Part shown: piece by piece, positions 1 to 11,218 of the stretch
Position numbering within the stretch: position 1 is the stretch's first letter
How the letters are laid out: each line of letters opens with the position of its first letter
From: Starkeya sp. ORNL1
GTDB lineage: Bacteria; Pseudomonadota; Alphaproteobacteria; Rhizobiales; Xanthobacteraceae
Direction of reading: 5' to 3'
Length of the DNA: 64,000 nucleotides
Assembly: GCF_012971745.1 (NCBI RefSeq)
Contig: NZ_CP048834.1
Span: forward strand, 2,728,001-2,792,000
The notes under the pieces: model-generated
What the model was told of the DNA's origin: nothing
What the model saw: the letters and a program-made list of their open reading frames with translations, nothing else
The model's database searches: none
Program-made: the position numbers and the translations under genes

Positions 1-819
1 AGGCTCTATGCGGAAGGTGGTCTCGAGCGCCGCGCGGTGACGCCAGACGAGATGCGCGCCATCGAGCCGACGCTGCATGGCGACTATCATGGCGGCTTCT
101 ACACTCCGTCCGATTCCACCGGCGACATCCACAAATTCACCCGCGGCCTTGCGGAGGCCTGCACGCGCCGTGGCGTGCGCTTCATCCATGAGGCCAGCGT
201 CGAGAGCGTGAAGCACACCGGCAGTGGTGTCGACATCGCCTATGCGCAGCCCGCCGACGACGAGAACAGCGCGCCGACCCGCGACGTGCTGCATGCCGAC
301 GGCGTGGTGGTGTGCGCCGGCATCGGCTCGCGCGATATCGCGGCTGAGCTCGGCGACCGGGTGAACATCTATCCGGTGAAGGGCTATTCCATCACCGTGA
401 TGCTCGACGACGAGGCCAGCCAGAAGGCGGCGCCCTGGGTCAGCCTGCTCGACGACAAGACCAAGATCGTCACCAGCCGCCTCGGCGCGGACCGCTTCCG
501 CGTCGCCGGCACCGCCGAGTTCAATGGCGAGAACCGCGACATCCGCGCCGACCGCATCCGCCCACTGGTGGACTGGACCCGGCACTTGTTCCCGGGCGTC
601 TCGACCAGCCGTGTCGTGCCGTGGGCGGGCCTGCGGCCGATGCTGCCTTCGATGATGCCGCGGGTCGGCGCCGGCAAGCTGCCCGGCGTGTTCTACAATA
701 CCGGCCACGGCCATCTCGGCTGGACGCTTTCCGCCGCCACTGCGCAGATGGTGGCGGAAACGGTGGGCGCGGCGATGCCGGTGGAGGCCGCGGGCGAGGT
801 CGCACGCAGCGCGGCCTGA
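1..819 (+). CDS. dadA: D-amino acid dehydrogenase, C-terminal part (5' end outside window)
   Basis: The reading frame is open from the first base, so this is the C-terminal ~272 residues of a longer gene. Family hallmarks are visible: a TGDIHKFT segment, the YPVKGYSITV strand, WAGLRPMLP, and the C-terminal NTGHGHLGWTLS that closes the FAD site in DadA-type flavoproteins. DadA oxidatively deaminates D-amino acids to 2-oxo acids at the inner membrane, passing electrons to quinone. The N-terminal GxGxxG dinucleotide site lies upstream of the window. A palindromic repeat follows the stop. Another DAO-family oxidase acting on a related amine is possible, but the motifs fit DadA best. Confidence 0.85.
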   Translation, partial: RLYAEGGLERRAVTPDEMRAIEPTLHGDYHGGFYTPSDSTGDIHKFTRGLAEACTRRGVRFIHEASVESVKHTGSGVDIAYAQPADDENSAPTRDVLHADGVVVCAGIGSRDIAAELGDRVNIYPVKGYSITVMLDDEASQKAAPWVSLLDDKTKIVTSRLGADRFRVAGTAEFNGENRDIRADRIRPLVDWTRHLFPGVSTSRVVPWAGLRPMLPSMMPRVGAGKLPGVFYNTGHGHLGWTLSAATAQMVAETVGAAMPVEAAGEVARSAA

Positions 820-837
820 GCAGAGCTTCCTCACAGT

Positions 838-935
838 GTCATCCCGGAACGGCCGCAAGGCCGTATCCGGGATCGCGCAAACGCTCTTTGCCTGGACGCG
901 ATCCCGGCTCTCCGCCTCGCTTCGGCCGGGATAAC
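838..935. repeat. palindromic intergenic repeat, 'gtcatcccgg' family
   Basis: Starts gtcatcccgg and ends with its near-exact reverse complement (ccgggataac), with internal complementary blocks around cgatcccggctctccgcctcg. Related copies lie at 11219-11320, 22916-23026 and 46091-46211. It occupies part of the 367-base gene-free stretch 820-1186, whose remainder holds only the small palindrome at 1130-1143 and the next gene's ribosome site. Confidence 0.75.
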
Positions 936-1129
936 GCAAATTGGTGGCAAGTCCCTGCGCGTCCGCTCGACTGAACTCCGGTGCGGTGAAAATCGGCAGC
1001 GGGTTGCCCAAACGCCGCGCGAGCTGCCCTTGCCCCTCAGCAAAAACCTTTTCCTGGCAATGATCTGACCACTACCGGCGGTGGCGATTCAATCGCCTTT
1101 ACCGGGCCGTCTCGGCGTCGCAAGCTAAT

Positions 1130-1143
1130 TAATCATGTGATTA
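1130..1143. promoter_or_regulatory. AT-rich palindrome upstream of the amidohydrolase gene
   Basis: TAATCA-tg-TGATTA, two perfect 6-base arms in an AT-rich patch of otherwise very GC-rich DNA, 43 bases before the start codon of the downstream gene. A regulator-binding site or promoter element is plausible from position and symmetry. The regulator is unknown. Confidence 0.3.
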
Positions 1144-1186
1144 GTTACGCGTCCGACCCGGCTCGATCATTGGCAGGAGATACCCC

Positions 1187-2416
1187 TTGGACCTGATTGT
1201 CAGGAATGCCCGCCTGCCGGCGGATGGCGAACGCACCGTCGACATCGGGATCCAGCACGGACGCATCGTCGCCATCGAGAGCACGCTTGCCGCGGAGGGC
1301 GAGGAGCTCGATGTCCGCGGCCGGCTGGTCGCGCCAGGCTTCGTCGAGACCCATATCCATCTCGACAAATCCTGCATCCTCGACCGCTGCCACGCCCAGC
1401 GCGGCGACCTGCCGGAGGCGATCGCCGAGGTCGCCAAGGCCAAGCAGGGCTTCACGCCGGAAGACGTCTATGAGCGCGGCCGGCGTACGCTGGAGAAATG
1501 CATCCTCAACGGCACCACCCGCATGCGCACCCAGCTGGAGGTCGATCCCGGCATCGGCCTGCGCGGACTGGAGGGCGTGCTGCCGCTGATCGAGGAATAT
1601 CGCTGGGCCATCGATATCGAGATCTGCGTGTTCCCGCAGGAAGGCCTGCTCAATAATCCCGGCACCGACGAACTGATGGTCGAGGCCTTGAAGCGTGGCG
1701 CGCGCGTAGTCGGCGCCGCGCCCTATACCGACAGCGACCCGCACGGCCAGATCGACCGCGTCTTCGCGATGGCCCGCGAGTTCGATGTCGATATCGACAT
1801 GCATCTCGATTTCGGGCCGGTCGCCGACCGGCTCGACCTCGACTATGTCTGCGAGCTGGCGGACCGCTATCGCTGGGGTGGGCGCACCGCCATCGGCCAT
1901 GTGACCAAGCTCGCCGGCGCCAGCCCCGAGCAGTTCGAGGCCGCGGCGCGGCGGATGCGCGATGCCGGCGTGGCGCTGACCGTGCTGCCCTCGACCGACC
2001 TGTTCCTCATGGGCCGCGATCGCGACTGCCACCATGTGCGCGGCGTGACCCACACGCACAAGCTGCTGCATCACGGCGTCAATTGCTCGCTCTCGACCAA
2101 CAACGTGCTGAACCCGTTCACCCCGTTCGGTGATTGCTCGCTGATCCGCATGGCGAACCTCAACGCGAATATCTGCCATATCGGCGCCACCGCCGACATT
2201 CGCGAGTGCTTCGCCATGATCACCGAGCGCTCGGCGAAGCTGATCAATGCCACCGATTACGGCATCGAAGTCGGCAAGGCCGCCGATTTCACCGTGCTGG
2301 ACTGCGAGCGCCCGGAAGAGGCGGTCGCCGAGCTGGCGCCGGTGCTGTTCGCCTACAAGCGCGGCCGCCGCACCGTGACCCGCCCGGCAGCGCAACTGCA
2401 CCGCCCGCAGCATTGA
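1187..2416 (+). CDS. amidohydrolase, cytosine-deaminase-like subfamily
   Basis: A 409-residue metal-dependent hydrolase. It starts at TTG, preceded by an AGGAGA ribosome site. The metal-binding HIH is at residues 56-58 (THIHLDKS), FPQEG at 149-153 matches the substrate-glutamine segment of CodA, H206 lies in DMHLDFGP and H238 in GHVTKLAG. Two positions depart from CodA by my alignment: the proton-shuttling Glu after HxD is F209, and the metal-ligand Asp is N305 (STNNVLNP). The enzyme therefore probably hydrolyses something other than cytosine. It lies 9 bases upstream of an amidase, suggesting a two-step route for a cyclic or acylated nitrogen compound. The actual substrate cannot be read from sequence. 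Confidence 0.8.
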   Translation: MDLIVRNARLPADGERTVDIGIQHGRIVAIESTLAAEGEELDVRGRLVAPGFVETHIHLDKSCILDRCHAQRGDLPEAIAEVAKAKQGFTPEDVYERGRRTLEKCILNGTTRMRTQLEVDPGIGLRGLEGVLPLIEEYRWAIDIEICVFPQEGLLNNPGTDELMVEALKRGARVVGAAPYTDSDPHGQIDRVFAMAREFDVDIDMHLDFGPVADRLDLDYVCELADRYRWGGRTAIGHVTKLAGASPEQFEAAARRMRDAGVALTVLPSTDLFLMGRDRDCHHVRGVTHTHKLLHHGVNCSLSTNNVLNPFTPFGDCSLIRMANLNANICHIGATADIRECFAMITERSAKLINATDYGIEVGKAADFTVLDCERPEEAVAELAPVLFAYKRGRRTVTRPAAQLHRPQH

Positions 2417-2425
2417 GAGCCGTAA

Positions 2426-3640
2426 ATGTCGCGTTCCCAGCTGCCTGCCAACTCGCCGGCCAGCCCGCCCGCTGATCCGTTCGGTGCCTTCTGCACGGCA
2501 AACCACGTCGCTCAGCCGGGTGCCGCGCAAGGCGCGCTCCACGGACTGAGCTTTGCCGCCAAGGACGTGTTCGATGTCACCGGCAGCACGACAGGCTTCG
2601 GCCACCCGACATGGCTGGCCTCGCACGAGCCGGCAACGGAGACCGCGACCGCGGTGACGCGTCTGCTCGACGCCGGGGCTGACCTGATCGGCCGCACCAT
2701 CAGCGACGAGCTCTGCTATTCGCTCTCCGGCGAGAACTCGCATTACGGCACGCCGACCAATCCGCGGAACCCGGACCGTTTGCCCGGCGGCTCATCGTCG
2801 GGCTCGGCGGTGGCGGTTGCCGGCGGGCTGGTGGATTTCGCCGTCGGCACCGATTGCGGCGGCTCGGTGCGGGTGCCGGCGAGCTATTGCGGGCTGTTCG
2901 GCCTGCGCCCGACCCATGGCAGCATTCCGCTGACCGGCGTGTCGCGCTTCGCCCCGCGCTTCGACACCATCGGCTGGTTCGCCCGCGATGCCGCGATGCT
3001 GAAGCGGATCAGCGACGTGCTGCTGGGCGACAGCGCACCCGCGCACGGCTTCCGCCGCATGGTGCTGGCGGACGACGCATTCGAGCGCACCGATCCGGCG
3101 ATCCGGGCCGCCATCGCTCCAGCGTTGGACGCCATCGAGCGCCGGATCGGGGCGCATGAGCGTGCGGTGCTGAGCCCGGAGGGGCTCGACCACTGGCTGG
3201 AAACCTTCCGCATCGCGCAGGCCGGCGAGATCTGGGCCTCGCTCGGCGCATGGATCGGTGAGCACCGACCCAGCTTCGGCAGGGGTGTCGGCGAGCGCTT
3301 CGCCATCGCCGCCACCATCGCGCCCGATGCGGCGCTTGCCGCACGAGCCCGGGCCGACGAGATCGCCGTTGAACTCGCCGGGCGCTTCAGTGAGGACGAG
3401 CTGATCTGCCTGCCGACCACGCCGACGCTGGCGCCGCCGCGCGGCACGGCATCCAACGAGGTCGAGATCGACTATCGCCGCCGGACCATGGAACTGCTGT
3501 GCACCGCTGGCCTCGGCGGCCTGCCGCAGCTGACCATTCCGGTGGCAACGGTGGACGGCGCTCCGGTGGGGTTGTCGATCATGGCGCGGCGCGGCAATGA
3601 CAAAGCGCTGCTGCAGCTCGCCAAAGACGTCTTCGGGTAA
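2426..3640 (+). CDS. amidase (amidase-signature family)
   Basis: A 404-residue amidase-signature hydrolase with the Ser-cisSer-Lys triad in place: K46 in FAAKDVFD, S123 in the GGSSSGSA loop and nucleophile S147 in GTDCGGSVRVPA. It cleaves amide bonds to acid and amine (or ammonia). Length is at the short end of the family (usually 400-500). The gene begins 9 bases after the amidohydrolase stop, so the two are probably co-transcribed and may act in sequence. AtzE-like biuret or carboxybiuret amidase, or a generic aryl/acyl amidase, are candidates. The specificity pocket cannot be assigned. Confidence 0.85.
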   Translation: MSRSQLPANSPASPPADPFGAFCTANHVAQPGAAQGALHGLSFAAKDVFDVTGSTTGFGHPTWLASHEPATETATAVTRLLDAGADLIGRTISDELCYSLSGENSHYGTPTNPRNPDRLPGGSSSGSAVAVAGGLVDFAVGTDCGGSVRVPASYCGLFGLRPTHGSIPLTGVSRFAPRFDTIGWFARDAAMLKRISDVLLGDSAPAHGFRRMVLADDAFERTDPAIRAAIAPALDAIERRIGAHERAVLSPEGLDHWLETFRIAQAGEIWASLGAWIGEHRPSFGRGVGERFAIAATIAPDAALAARARADEIAVELAGRFSEDELICLPTTPTLAPPRGTASNEVEIDYRRRTMELLCTAGLGGLPQLTIPVATVDGAPVGLSIMARRGNDKALLQLAKDVFG

Positions 3641-3740
3641 CAGAGGCCTTCGGGTAACGACGCCCGGCAGGCGGGCACTTCTCGGCATGACGTCGCTCAG
3701 GGGATGACGGCGCACGCGCTTCCCGCTAGCTTCCGCCGCC

Positions 3741-4952
3741 ATGTTCCGCTCCCTCGCGTCCGCCCTTCTCGCCCTCATCATCACGCTGCCCGCTGCGCAG
3801 GCGCAGGACGCCGCGCCGGCCGACGGCTTCGTGCGCGCTCAGGGCACGCGCTTCGTCAATCCGGACGGCTCGACCTTCAAGATCAAGGGCATGAGCTTCG
3901 GCAACTGGTTGCTGCCGGAAGGCTACATGTTCAAGTTCAAGGTCCAGCGCTCGCCGCGCGAGATCGAAAGCGTGATCGAGTATCTCGCCGGTCCGGAGGA
4001 AGCCGCCCGTTTCTGGAAGGATTTCCGCGACGTCTATATCCGCGAGGAGGACATCGCCTTCCTGAAGGCCGCCGGCTTCACCACGGTGCGCATTCCGCTG
4101 CACTTCAAGTTCTTCACCACGCCGGACAGCGAGGGCTGGGCGCTGATCGACCGTGTGCTCGGCTGGTGCAAGGCGCATGGCATCAAGGCGATCCTCGACA
4201 TCCATGCCGCGCCCGGCGGCCAGACCGGGGTAAACCATGATGACGGCGTCGGCTATCCGCTGGTGTTCTATGTGCCCGAGTATCGCCGGCAGACGGTCGA
4301 TCTCTGGCGCCGCATTGCCGAGCGCTACAAGGACGAGCCGGCGGTGCTCGGCTACGACCTGCTGAATGAGCCGATCTCGCCCTATCACGATGCGGACTAT
4401 CTCAATCCGCGGCTAGAGCCGCTTTATGCCGAGATCACCCAGGCGATCCGCAGCGTCGACACCAACCATCCGGTGATCCTGGCGGCGGCGCAGTGGAGCA
4501 CCAATTTCGGCGTGTTCGGCCCGCCCTTCGATACCAATGCCGCCTACACCTACCACAAGTTCTGGGCGAGCCCGGAGCGGCGCGAGGTGCAGGATTATGT
4601 GAACTTCGCCAATCGCTGGGGCGTGCCGCTGTTCCTCGGCGAGACCGGCGAGCTCACCGACGAATGGAATGCGCAGTATCGCGCGCTCAACGAGAAATTC
4701 GGCATCGGCTGGAGCTTCTGGACCTACAAGAACCTCGATTCCCGCTCGACCGTGGTGTCGATCACCAAGCCCGAGGGCTGGGATGCCATCGCCGCCTTCG
4801 GCTCGGTGCCGCGCTCGCAATGGGACAGCATGAAGAAGCCGCCGCGCGAAGAGGTGGTGAAGACGCTGCGCGCCTATATCGAGAATGCCAAATTCGCCAA
4901 CGCCACGGTCAATCGCGGCTATGTCGCGTCGCTGGGGCTGCGCGCGCCGTAA
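3741..4952 (+). CDS. secreted glycoside hydrolase family 5
   Basis: A 403-residue protein with a Sec signal peptide (hydrophobic residues 7-18, likely cleavage after AQA at ~22). The (beta/alpha)8 fold of GH5 is indicated by residues RIPLHF (~117-122), ILDIHAAPGGQ, the acid/base Glu210 in LLNEPIS and the nucleophile Glu301 in LGETGE. It should act in the periplasm or outside the cell on a beta-glucan; the APGGQ loop recalls exo-beta-1,3-glucanase-like members. It stands alone in its transcriptional setting, 100 bases after the amidase and 30 bases before malonyl-CoA synthetase. Substrate is inferred only at family level. Confidence 0.85.
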   Translation: MFRSLASALLALIITLPAAQAQDAAPADGFVRAQGTRFVNPDGSTFKIKGMSFGNWLLPEGYMFKFKVQRSPREIESVIEYLAGPEEAARFWKDFRDVYIREEDIAFLKAAGFTTVRIPLHFKFFTTPDSEGWALIDRVLGWCKAHGIKAILDIHAAPGGQTGVNHDDGVGYPLVFYVPEYRRQTVDLWRRIAERYKDEPAVLGYDLLNEPISPYHDADYLNPRLEPLYAEITQAIRSVDTNHPVILAAAQWSTNFGVFGPPFDTNAAYTYHKFWASPERREVQDYVNFANRWGVPLFLGETGELTDEWNAQYRALNEKFGIGWSFWTYKNLDSRSTVVSITKPEGWDAIAAFGSVPRSQWDSMKKPPREEVVKTLRAYIENAKFANATVNRGYVASLGLRAP

Positions 4953-4982
4953 GATTTCGCCGTAACGTCCCGGGGTATTGCC

Positions 4983-6497
4983 ATGGCCAATCATTTCCTC
5001 GACCTCGTGCGCGCCCATGCGCCGGATGCCTCCCGCACTTTCATCGAGACACCGGAAGGGCGCGTCGTCAGCTATGGCGAGCTTGATCGCCGCTCGGCGC
5101 AATATGCCGGCGCCTTTGCCGCGCTCGGCGTCGGGCCGGGCGACCGGGTGGCGCTGCAGGTGGAGAAGAGCGTCGAGGCGGTGTTCGCCTTTCTCGGCAC
5201 GCTGCGCGCCGGCGCGGTGTTTCTGCCGCTGAACACCGCCTATACCGGCGTGGAGATCGACTATTTCCTCGGCGATGCCGAGCCGGCGGTATTCATCTGT
5301 GATCCGGCGCGCTTTAACGAGTCGGCGCCCATCGCCGCGGCGCGCGGCGTGAAGCATGTGCTTACCCTCGATGCCGCGGGGAATGGCACGGCGGCGCAGG
5401 CGGCCGACGCGGCGGCGGACAGTTTCGAGGACACAGACCGTGGCGAAGACGATCTCGCCGCGCTGCTCTACACCTCCGGCACCACCGGGCGCTCGAAGGG
5501 CGCCATGCTCAGCCATGGCAACCTCGCCTCAAACGCGCAGGCGCTGGTCGAGACCTGGCGCTTCACGCCGGACGATGTGCTGATCCATGCACTGCCGATC
5601 TTCCACACCCACGGCCTGTTCGTCGCCATCAATGTGACGCTGCTGGCAGGCTCGTCGATGATCTTCGTGCAAAAGTTCGACCCCGACCTGATCGTGGCGC
5701 TGATGGCGCGCGCCAGCGTGATGATGGGGGTGCCGACCTTCTACACCCGCCTGCTCAGGCATCCCGGCCTGTCGCCGCATTCCGCCGCGGGCATGCGGCT
5801 GTTCATTTCCGGCTCGGCGCCGCTGCTGGCCGAGACGCATCGCGAATGGCAGGCCACGACCGACCACGCCATTCTCGAGCGCTACGGCATGACCGAGACC
5901 GGCATGAACACCTCCAACCCCTATGCGGGCGACCGGGTCGCAGGCACGGTCGGCTTCCCGCTGCCGGGGGTGGAGGTGCGTGTCGTCGATCCGGAGAGCG
6001 GCAGCGGGCTCGCGCAAGGCGAGATCGGCATGATCGAGGTGAAGGGGCCGAACGTCTTTTCCGGCTATTGGCGGATGCCGGAAAAGACCGCAGCCGAATT
6101 CCGCGACGGCTGGTTCATCACCGGCGACCTCGGCCTGATCGATGCGCGCGGTTATGTGCAGATCGTCGGGCGCGGCAAGGACCTCGTCATCACCGGCGGC
6201 TACAATGTGTATCCGAAGGAAATCGAGACCGAGATCGACGCGCTGCCCGGCGTGATCGAGAGCGCGGTGATCGGCCTGCCGCACGCCGATTTCGGCGAGG
6301 GCGTCACCGCCGTGGTGGTGGCGCGCGAGGGCGCCGGGCTCGACGAGAAGGCGGTGCTCGGTGCGCTCGACGGCCGCCTCGCCAAGTACAAGCTGCCGAA
6401 GCGGGTGCTCTTCCTCGACGACCTGCCCCGCAACACCATGGGCAAGGTGCAGAAGAACCTGCTCCGGCAGCAATTCGAAGCGCTGTACGCCAAATAG
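4983..6497 (+). CDS. matB: malonyl-CoA synthetase / acyl-CoA ligase
   Basis: A 504-residue ANL-superfamily adenylating enzyme. The P-loop LLYTSGTTGRSKG is at 161-173, followed by the HALPIFHTHGLFVA segment typical of MatB, the ERYGMTETG adenine motif, the GWFITGDLG hinge and the C-terminal catalytic Lys in PRNTMGKVQK. MatB converts free malonate, ATP and CoA into malonyl-CoA. Length is normal for MatB. It converges on the multicopper oxidase gene with only 3 bases between stop codons, and no malonyl-CoA decarboxylase is adjacent. A methylmalonyl-CoA synthetase activity is also possible, of interest because the window encodes methylmalonyl-CoA mutase. Confidence 0.85.
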   Translation: MANHFLDLVRAHAPDASRTFIETPEGRVVSYGELDRRSAQYAGAFAALGVGPGDRVALQVEKSVEAVFAFLGTLRAGAVFLPLNTAYTGVEIDYFLGDAEPAVFICDPARFNESAPIAAARGVKHVLTLDAAGNGTAAQAADAAADSFEDTDRGEDDLAALLYTSGTTGRSKGAMLSHGNLASNAQALVETWRFTPDDVLIHALPIFHTHGLFVAINVTLLAGSSMIFVQKFDPDLIVALMARASVMMGVPTFYTRLLRHPGLSPHSAAGMRLFISGSAPLLAETHREWQATTDHAILERYGMTETGMNTSNPYAGDRVAGTVGFPLPGVEVRVVDPESGSGLAQGEIGMIEVKGPNVFSGYWRMPEKTAAEFRDGWFITGDLGLIDARGYVQIVGRGKDLVITGGYNVYPKEIETEIDALPGVIESAVIGLPHADFGEGVTAVVVAREGAGLDEKAVLGALDGRLAKYKLPKRVLFLDDLPRNTMGKVQKNLLRQQFEALYAK

Positions 6498-6500
6498 CGC

Positions 6501-8180
6501 TCAGCCCTCATAGACCTCCACCACCTGCATCATCCCGAGTTCCTCGTGGTTCATCATGTGGCAATGCAGCACGAACTTGCCGGGATAATCGAGGAAGCGG
6601 GAGCGGAAGGTGATGCTGCCATTGCGCGGCAAGACCACCGTGTCGAGCCACACCGGCGGCACATATTCGCCGTTCACCTTCACCAGTTCGAACGGATTGA
6701 CGTGAATGTGGAAGATGTGGTCGTGGAAATGCAGATTGACGATGGTCCATTCCTCGACCGCGCCGAGCTTCACCCGCTGATCTACGCGGTTCATGTCGAA
6801 GCTGCGCCCGTCTACCAGGAACTTGAACTCGCGCCAGTGCGCCGCCGCCTCGTTCTCGGGCACGATGGCCGAGAAGGTGAGCTGGCGGCGATTGGTGATC
6901 TCCTCGTCGCGGATCGAGGCGAGCGGTGGCGGGGCGAGGCGCTCCGGCAGCTTCATCGGCAAGGGCGCGCCCGCGACCTTCACCCGGGCGATGAGGCCGA
7001 ACGGTGAGGGATAGCCCTGATTATAGGGCAGCGCCTTGAAGTCGTAGGTGCCCGGCTCGCCGGCCTTCACCAGCACGTCGATGCGCTGCCCCGGCGCGAT
7101 CAGCATGGCATCCTTGCGGTCCGCCTGGTCGGTGCAGACCTGGCCCTCGCCGATGATCACCAGCCCGATGCCGTCGCGGGCGATGGCGTGGAACTGATGC
7201 TGGTCGATCGCCAGGAACAGGTCATCCTGATAGCCGGCGTGCAATATCCGCCAGCGCTGCACCTCACCGGGCTGCATGGTGATGGTTGGCGCCCGCTGGC
7301 CGTTGAGCGTGAGGAAGCGGACCGACGTCTCGGAGAACAGCGCGTCGAAGCCCTCCACCATGCCGAAGCCGTCGAAGGCGACCTCGCCCAGCACCATGGT
7401 CACGTCCTTGGCCGCGGTGACTTCCGGGACCTGCTCGGGGCCGTCCTCGATGATGACGGCGCCCGCCATGCCGCTCGCCAGCTGGATATCGGCGGCGCCA
7501 TGATGATGGGGGTGGTACCAGTAGGTGCCTTTCGGATGATCCTCGGGGATGCGGATCTCGACGTCGTAGCTCTGCCCCGGCTCCATGGTGCGCAGCACAT
7601 TGTCGGAGATGCCGGAGGGGCTGGTATGGGCGCCATGGAAGTGGAAATTGGTCAGGTTGAGCATATGCGGCTGGTTCATCTGCAGCGGCATCTGCTCGCG
7701 ATTGGGCGGCAGGTCGTTGGTGAGGCGGATGCGCAGCACCTCGCCCGCCTTCATGCGGAAGGTCGGGCCGGGGATCGCCCCCTCATAGGTGCGCAGGAAC
7801 AGCCGGTAGCCGCCGACATTCTGGTAGGAATAGGCCGCGCGCAGCGTCGTGCGCAGTTCGCCATTCACCGTTCGGCGGACTTCCGGCTGCCGCAGCGGCT
7901 CGCCTTCGACGAACGGGATGCGCAGCGGCGCGCCGACATCCGACGACAGTTCCCGAGCCGGCACTGCCGCGCCGCCCGCCGCTGATGGCGCCGGGGCGGC
8001 GTGCTGCATGGTCGCGGCGTCGACCTGCGAGACCAGCAGGCCGGCGACGCTCGGCGTCAGCATGCCCGCGATGCCTCCTGCCAGGAAGCTGCGGCGCGAC
8101 GGAACGGCTTCGGAAATGCGCACGCCCTCGGCAAGCGCGGCGCCCGCCGGCACCCGCTCGTAATCTGCCTTGTTGTCCAT
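6501..8180 (-). CDS. multicopper oxidase, Tat-exported
   Basis: A 559-residue three-cupredoxin oxidase. The twin-arginine signal SRRSFLAGG (28-36) implies folded export with copper loaded. All four copper-binding segments are present: NFHFHGAH (H180, H182), WYHPHHHG (H223, H225), HFHDHIFHIHVNPF near 486-499, and HCHMMNHEELGMM (539-551), which supplies the type-1 copper ligands. Periplasmic enzymes of this kind oxidise Cu(I) to the less toxic Cu(II), or oxidise phenolics or Mn. Genomic position beside a CsoR-type regulator and a copper ATPase supports copper detoxification. A GGGGGG ribosome site lies just before the start. A laccase-like role is the alternative. Confidence 0.88.
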   Translation of the reverse strand: MDNKADYERVPAGAALAEGVRISEAVPSRRSFLAGGIAGMLTPSVAGLLVSQVDAATMQHAAPAPSAAGGAAVPARELSSDVGAPLRIPFVEGEPLRQPEVRRTVNGELRTTLRAAYSYQNVGGYRLFLRTYEGAIPGPTFRMKAGEVLRIRLTNDLPPNREQMPLQMNQPHMLNLTNFHFHGAHTSPSGISDNVLRTMEPGQSYDVEIRIPEDHPKGTYWYHPHHHGAADIQLASGMAGAVIIEDGPEQVPEVTAAKDVTMVLGEVAFDGFGMVEGFDALFSETSVRFLTLNGQRAPTITMQPGEVQRWRILHAGYQDDLFLAIDQHQFHAIARDGIGLVIIGEGQVCTDQADRKDAMLIAPGQRIDVLVKAGEPGTYDFKALPYNQGYPSPFGLIARVKVAGAPLPMKLPERLAPPPLASIRDEEITNRRQLTFSAIVPENEAAAHWREFKFLVDGRSFDMNRVDQRVKLGAVEEWTIVNLHFHDHIFHIHVNPFELVKVNGEYVPPVWLDTVVLPRNGSITFRSRFLDYPGKFVLHCHMMNHEELGMMQVVEVYEG

Positions 8181-8270
8181 CGATCCCCCCAGCGCCCCTT
8201 GGTTGCAGGGCGCTGGATTTCATAAGCTTGAAGCTCAGTGTTTCCAAAGGGATTCGGGATTCTGGGTGAA

Positions 8271-8378
8271 CGTCATCCTGAGGTGCCGCGAAGCGGCCTC
8301 GAAGGATGCTCGCCCCGATGGTCGCCTTCTGCTTCAGCATCCTTCGAGGCTCGCTATCGCTCGCACCTCAGGATGACG
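8271..8378. repeat. palindromic intergenic repeat, 'cgtcatcctgagg' family
   Basis: Begins cgtcatcctgagg and ends cctcaggatgacg, with internal complementary blocks cctcgaaggatgc and gcatccttcgagg, so the whole unit can fold into a long hairpin. It fills most of the gap between the multicopper oxidase and csoR genes. Further members are at 18097, 25491, 29489, 32692 and 50034. Confidence 0.85.
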
Positions 8379-8389
8379 TGGCGCTTCGA

Positions 8390-8665
8390 TCAGCCCTTCA
8401 CCCGCCCCAGCACGTCGATCAGTTCCGCCACCTTCTTGCGTTGCTCCTCGGCGTCGCCGGAGGCAATGGCGTGCTCGACGCAGTGCGCGACATGGTCGCG
8501 CAGCACTTCCTCCTCCACCCGCTTCAAGGCCGCCCGCACCGCCGCCACCTGGGTGACGATGTCGATGCAATAGCGGTTGTCCTCGACCATGCGGGAGAGG
8601 CCTCGGACCTGCCCCTCGATGCGGTTCAGGCGCTTCAGGCAGGTGTCTCGGGTGTCGTTCTGCAT
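8390..8665 (-). CDS. csoR: copper-sensing repressor, CsoR/RcnR (DUF156) family
   Basis: A 91-residue all-helical metal sensor beginning MQNDTRDTCLKRL, with the family core RLNRIEGQVRGLSRMVED and the metal ligands Cys (YCIDIV), His and Cys (DHVAHCVEHA), matching the C-H-C Cu(I) set of CsoR. Apo-protein represses and Cu(I) releases it from GC-flanked palindromes. The frame stays open upstream, but the ATG at 8665 fits family N-termini and leaves the operator at 8674-8692 outside the gene. It is divergent from the copper ATPase, and the two share the 76-base region containing both operators. FrmR/RcnR relatives sense formaldehyde or nickel, but the ligands and neighbours favour copper. Confidence 0.88.
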   Translation of the reverse strand: MQNDTRDTCLKRLNRIEGQVRGLSRMVEDNRYCIDIVTQVAAVRAALKRVEEEVLRDHVAHCVEHAIASGDAEEQRKKVAELIDVLGRVKG

Positions 8666-8673
8666 GCTTGTCG

Positions 8674-8692
8674 TATACCCTATGGGGGTATA
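8674..8692. promoter_or_regulatory. CsoR-type operator 1
   Basis: TATACCC-tatgg-GGGTATA: perfect 7-base arms around a 5-base spacer, the palindrome class bound by CsoR/RcnR proteins. It starts 9 bases upstream of the csoR start codon, as expected for autoregulation. The assignment to this CsoR is inference from symmetry and position. Confidence 0.75.
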
Positions 8693-8708
8693 TATAGCAA
8701 GCGAACGG

Positions 8709-8725
8709 ATACCCTCCACGGGTAT
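8709..8725. promoter_or_regulatory. CsoR-type operator 2
   Basis: ATACCC-tccac-GGGTAT: the same arms and spacer length as operator 1, with centres 34 bases apart. It lies 16 bases before the copper ATPase start codon, so binding would block that promoter. Confidence 0.75.
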
Positions 8726-8741
8726 ATGAGACGGAGCGATC

Positions 8742-11204
<2,463 letters not shown>

Positions 11205-11218
11205 TCTTTCCCAGCACG

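Noticed and set aside
1145..2743. Long minus-strand open frame (532 codons) opposite the amidohydrolase
   Set aside because: Rich in Arg, His, Gln and Ala with no family motif; it mirrors the high-GC sense gene, whose frame has clear catalytic motifs and a ribosome site.
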